From Neobacillus bataviensis (GTDB taxonomy: Bacteria; Bacillota; Bacilli; Bacillales_B; DSM-18226), in contig NZ_JAHXYW010000006.1 of the NCBI RefSeq assembly GCF_019969725.1, forward strand, positions 314,437-378,436: 64,000 bases of DNA. The letters run 5' to 3'. The first letter of the stretch is position 1, and each line of letters opens with the position of its first letter. Below the pieces are notes generated by a model that saw only the letters and a list, made by a program, of their open reading frames with translations, was not told the origin of the DNA and ran no database searches. Shown here piece after piece: positions 60,683-64,000 of this stretch. The position numbers and the translations under genes were made by a program.

Positions 60683-60766
60683 ACTCGCGGACGAGATTGC
60701 GTAAGTCGCGGATAAGGTAGCGTAACTCTCAGATAAACCGATTTTACTCTCAAGAAACTCGTTACA
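60683..60766. repeat. 21-bp tandem repeat array (array F)
   Basis: AnTCGCGGAn / ACTCTCARAn starts at 60683, 60704, 60725 and 60746, all 21 bp apart. It lies in the gap within module 3, between hydratase and dehydrogenase genes. Confidence 0.8.
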
Positions 60767-60794
60767 ATTTTATAAACCAGGAGGTATATAAAAA

Positions 60795-61964
60795 ATGTCC
60801 AATACAAAATTAATGGAAAACACGGAACACGAAATGATCCGCAAAAGCGTTCGTTCTTTATGTGAGCGCTTTCCAGAAGACTACTGGCGGGAATTAGATG
60901 AAAAAAGCGAGTACCCTACCGCTTTTGTCCAAGCCTTAACCGAAGAGGGATGGCTGTCTGTTTTAATTCCGGAAGAATACGGCGGAGCCGGACTAGGAAT
61001 GACGGAAGCTTGCATTATTTTAGAAGAAATCAATCGTTCAGGCGGCAACGCTGGCGCCTGCCACGCTCAAATGTATACGATGGGTGCCCTGCTGCGCCAC
61101 GGCAATGAGGATCAGAAACGAAGATTCCTTCCGAAGATTGCCAGCGGTGAGCTTCGCCTGCAAGCGTTTGGGATCACAGAACCTACTGCCGGAAGTGATA
61201 CCACCAGCATCCAAACCTTTGCCGAAAGAGTCGGAGACAAATATGTGGTGCATGGCCAAAAGATTTGGACATCCAGAGCGGAGCATTCCGATCTAATGAT
61301 GTTATTGGCCAGAACGACACCAAAAGACAAAGTGGCAAAAAAGACAGACGGTTTGAGCCTGTTTATTTTAGATATGAAAGAACAAGCCGATAAAATTGAT
61401 ATCCGCCCGATTGATACGATGATTAATCATGCAACAACAGAAGTATTTTTTGAGGGGGCTGAAATCCCGGTTGAAAACTTGATTGGGGAAGAAGGAAAAG
61501 GCTTCCGTTATGTTCTTGGCGGGATGAATGCAGAGCGGATTCTCATCGCATCTGAATCCATCGGCGACGGAATGTACTTTGTTGATAAATCAGTCCAATA
61601 TGCCAATGAACGGGTCGTCTTTGGCCGTCCGATTGGGCAAAACCAAGGGGTTCAATTCCCGCTTTCCAGAGGCTATATGGATATCCAGGCCGCAAAATTG
61701 ATGAGAGATAAGGCGGCTGAAATGTTCGATGCAGGCGTGGAATGCGGAGCTGAGGCAAACATGGCAAAATATTTGGCCTCTGAAGCCACCTGGCGCGCAG
61801 CGAATGCAGCTATGGACACCTATGGCGGTTATGGTTTTGCAAAAGAATACAATATCGAAAGAAAATTTAAGGAAGCACGTTTATTTATTGTAGCCCCGAT
61901 TACCAACAATCTAGTTGTAAGCTATGTAGGACAGCATGTCCTTGGATTGCCACGTTCATTTTAA
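60795..61964 (+). CDS. Acyl-CoA dehydrogenase
   Basis: A 389-aa flavoprotein of the acyl-CoA dehydrogenase family: helical N-domain (LSVLIPEEYGGAGLGM), beta-domain FGITEPTAGSDTTSI, and C-terminal domain with YGGYGFAKEYNIERKFKEARL. Where medium-chain enzymes carry the YEG catalytic Glu, this one has VAPIT, so the base must lie elsewhere, as in isovaleryl-CoA-type enzymes. It would make an enoyl-CoA for the hydratase. GGAGG precedes ATG 60795. Confidence 0.9.
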   Translation: MSNTKLMENTEHEMIRKSVRSLCERFPEDYWRELDEKSEYPTAFVQALTEEGWLSVLIPEEYGGAGLGMTEACIILEEINRSGGNAGACHAQMYTMGALLRHGNEDQKRRFLPKIASGELRLQAFGITEPTAGSDTTSIQTFAERVGDKYVVHGQKIWTSRAEHSDLMMLLARTTPKDKVAKKTDGLSLFILDMKEQADKIDIRPIDTMINHATTEVFFEGAEIPVENLIGEEGKGFRYVLGGMNAERILIASESIGDGMYFVDKSVQYANERVVFGRPIGQNQGVQFPLSRGYMDIQAAKLMRDKAAEMFDAGVECGAEANMAKYLASEATWRAANAAMDTYGGYGFAKEYNIERKFKEARLFIVAPITNNLVVSYVGQHVLGLPRSF

Positions 61965-62018
61965 AAAAAGACCATCAAGAGGGCAGCAGGTCCTCTATTT
62001 AGAAAAGGGGGAGCCAAG

Positions 62019-63236
62019 ATGCCAGGACCATTGAGCGGCATTCGTGTAGTAGATGTAACGACAAATATTTCAGGCCCAAGTTTAACAATGATTTTAGCTG
62101 ATTTAGGGGCAGAAATTATTAAAATTGAAAGACCGAAAACTGGAGACGATTCTAGAGGAATGGGACCCTTTTGGGAAGGAGAAGGAGTTTATTTCCTTCA
62201 AATCAATCGGAATAAACAATCGATTGTCATCGATTTAAAAAAGGAAAGCGGCCGTCAGATTGTGTATGACCTTGTCCAGACTGCTGATGTATTTGTAGAA
62301 AACTTCCGCTATCAAAAAGCGGAAAAAATGGGGCTTGGTTATGAAAAATTAAAGCAACTAAATCCCTCTTTAGTGTATTGTTCTTTATCGGCTTATGGCC
62401 AGAAAGGTCCGCTTTGTGATCGTCCCGGCTATGATGCTATCGCGCAGGCGGATTCAGGGATTATTGGAATTAACGGAGCAGAAGGAGCGGAGATTGCCCG
62501 CGTTCCTGTTTCCGTATTAGATCAAGGCAGTGCCATGTGGGGTGCCATTGGCGTAATTTCCGCCTTATTTCATAAACTAAAAACAGGAGAAGGACAATTA
62601 GTAACCACTTCTCTTTATGAAACAGGCGTCTTCTGGGTCGGCTATCATATGTTATCCTGGCTTGCGACCGGGAATGAGCCGAAGAAAAATGGTGCGGGCC
62701 ATACGGCTTTTGCTCCGTATGGGGCTTTTCAGGCCAGTGATGCTCCTGTTATTATTGGCATTTCCAATAACTCATTATTCAAGCGATTATGTAAGGTGCT
62801 TGGTAAGGATGAATGGATAGAGGATCCGCGCTACAAAAATAATCCAGAGCGGGTGGAGCATCGGGAAACATTAAGAGTGGCGATTGAAAACATTCTTCAG
62901 GCTAAGACGGCTGATGAATGGGTACAGTTATTAGCTGATGCGGGAGTACCGAGTTCGAAGGTTAAGAAAATATCAGAAGTTGTTCAGGATCAGCAAACAG
63001 AAGCTATCGGGATGTGGACGGATGTTTCTCACTCCTCTATTAACAACTTCAGACTGGCAAGACTTCCTTTTGAACTTAGCACCTCAGCAGTTTCCATTCA
63101 AAAAGCTCCGCCTAAACTTGGAGAGAATACGGAAGAGATATTAGCTATGCTTGGCTACGATCATGAAAAAATAAAACAGTTTATCCATGATGGTACGATC
63201 CAGGCTGAATATAAGAAGATAGAATCGTGTAAATAG
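62019..63236 (+). CDS. CaiB/BaiF-family (class III) CoA-transferase
   Basis: A 405-aa transferase: GIRVVDVTTNISGP at the N-terminus, VENFRYQKAEKMGLGYE, SAYGQKGP, RPGYDAIAQADSG, and the catalytic Asp168 in VSVLDQGS. It moves CoA between acids, e.g. from succinyl- or acetyl-CoA to a free dicarboxylate. As last gene of module 3, it most likely activates the starting acid of that route. GGGGGAG precedes ATG 62019. Confidence 0.92.
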   Translation: MPGPLSGIRVVDVTTNISGPSLTMILADLGAEIIKIERPKTGDDSRGMGPFWEGEGVYFLQINRNKQSIVIDLKKESGRQIVYDLVQTADVFVENFRYQKAEKMGLGYEKLKQLNPSLVYCSLSAYGQKGPLCDRPGYDAIAQADSGIIGINGAEGAEIARVPVSVLDQGSAMWGAIGVISALFHKLKTGEGQLVTTSLYETGVFWVGYHMLSWLATGNEPKKNGAGHTAFAPYGAFQASDAPVIIGISNNSLFKRLCKVLGKDEWIEDPRYKNNPERVEHRETLRVAIENILQAKTADEWVQLLADAGVPSSKVKKISEVVQDQQTEAIGMWTDVSHSSINNFRLARLPFELSTSAVSIQKAPPKLGENTEEILAMLGYDHEKIKQFIHDGTIQAEYKKIESCK

Positions 63237-63256
63237 AATTGATTGCTTTAAATGAG

Positions 63257-63288
63257 CCCACTGCATAATAGCAGTGGGTGTTCGTTTT
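63257..63288 (+). terminator. Rho-independent terminator of module 3
   Basis: CCCACTGC / GCAGTGGG with loop ATAATA, then TGTTCG and five T. Confidence 0.85.
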
Positions 63289-63338
63289 TAGGCTGCTACC
63301 GCTACTCGAAAATCATTTTTATTTTTTTAAAAAAACTA

Positions 63339-63367
63339 TTGACCAATCTGAATATCTCCTGTAATAT
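63339..63367 (+). promoter_or_regulatory. rRNA operon promoter P1
   Basis: TTGACC (63339) and TAATAT (63362) with a 17-base spacer, about 330 bases before the 16S gene. Confidence 0.6.
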
Positions 63368-63412
63368 ATGAAAAGTCGTCAGCGAGGCGATGAAAGAAAA
63401 ACAAAAAAGTTG

Positions 63413-63441
63413 TTGACTTCGAGTTAATAACTTGTTATGAT
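63413..63441 (+). promoter_or_regulatory. rRNA operon promoter P2
   Basis: TTGACT (63413-63418) and TATGAT (63436-63441) with a 17-base spacer. Tandem promoters are usual for Bacillus rrn operons. A third TTGACA at 63488 lacks a good -10 box. The leader between 63600 and 63696 has the A-rich, antitermination-like look of Bacillus rrn leaders. Confidence 0.65.
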
Positions 63442-63696
63442 AATAAAGTCGCTTTTGAGCGATAACTTAGAAATTCTAAAAAACAACTTGACATTGCTCC
63501 TGCGCCATAGCGTATTCAAAGCTGTATTGTTCAGCTCGTCGCAAGGCTGCAAGTAGAATTTTCAAAGTTGTTTCTCTAGAAGTAATTCAATGTAGTAGCC
63601 TTGTTCTTTGAAAACTAAACAAACAAAAACGTCAACAAACAATAATAATCGTTTCTTCTGAAACGAAGCCAACGTTTTATTTTATGAGCTAATCAA

Positions 63697-64000
<304 letters not shown>

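Noticed and set aside
63488..63516. Third rRNA promoter (TTGACA at 63488)
   Set aside because: No acceptable -10 box at 16-18 bases; CGTATT is too far from consensus.

Overview
The window looks like chromosome of an endospore-forming Bacillaceae. The evidence is a gerA-type germinant receptor operon with a sigma-G-like promoter, strong Gram-positive Shine-Dalgarno sites, lipoprotein signal peptides, an FtsK-type type VII secretion ATPase, and the first ~300 bases of a Bacillus-type 16S rRNA gene at the right end. The V1/V2 region of that 16S looks most like the Bacillus niacini/Neobacillus group; this is recalled from memory and was not searched.

Layout. 1-318: C-terminus of an MscS-type channel. 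458-4131: an AT-rich insert with an HD phosphohydrolase and a Septu-like ATPase/HNH pair (probable phage defence). 4283-8101: ger operon A-B-C. 8.2-12.0 kb: miscellaneous genes (2-hydroxyacid dehydrogenase, membrane protein, VOC protein, small acidic protein) and a kinase-fold phosphotransferase pseudogene broken by two adjacent stop codons. 12.1-33.7 kb: a non-canonical type VII secretion (T7SS) island. It has a probable toxin/chaperone/immunity set, a PP2C phosphatase, a transmembrane Ser/Thr kinase, a small membrane protein with a tail of TxLL motifs, a 2039-aa Ig-repeat surface protein, EssC with an N-terminal FHA domain, YukD/EsaB, a lipoprotein, a GHSKGG lipase-like candidate effector, WXG100 proteins and a second FHA protein. 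The usual EsaA/EssA/EssB set is not seen. 33.8-37.8 kb: a lipoprotein, a class A PBP, a small CTG-start ORF and a membrane protein.

38.4-63.2 kb is a long catabolic island for dicarboxylic and branched acids. Module 1 (38.4-41.7) is a GntR regulator, a two-subunit Fe-S hydro-lyase and a tartrate/D-malate dehydrogenase. Module 2 (41.8-58.5) has a divergent TRAP transporter, a hydroxyacid dehydrogenase, an AA_synth protein, two GntR regulators, a CitE-type lyase, two MmgE/PrpD proteins, a DASS transporter, a SucCD-like CoA ligase, an FrdA-like flavoprotein and a second Fe-S hydro-lyase. Module 3 (58.9-63.2) has an HMG-CoA-lyase-like enzyme, an enoyl-CoA hydratase, an acyl-CoA dehydrogenase and a CaiB CoA-transferase. 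Six operator-like sites with the core GGATACA lie in front of modules 2 and 3, so the two are probably one regulon under the paralogous GntR proteins. The enzymes fit conversion of a C5 (or C4) dicarboxylate through a hydroxyacyl-CoA to acetyl-CoA plus a keto acid, and a 3-methylglutaryl-CoA/HMG-CoA-like route.

The most unusual non-coding signal is a set of six intergenic tandem arrays of unrelated sequence whose periods are only two values: exactly 52 bp (10.96, 47.96 and 58.57 kb) or exactly 21 bp (34.23, 38.06-38.29 and 60.68 kb). Both are close to whole numbers of DNA helical turns. A dispersed GGGGAC...GTCCC palindrome also recurs at gene borders.
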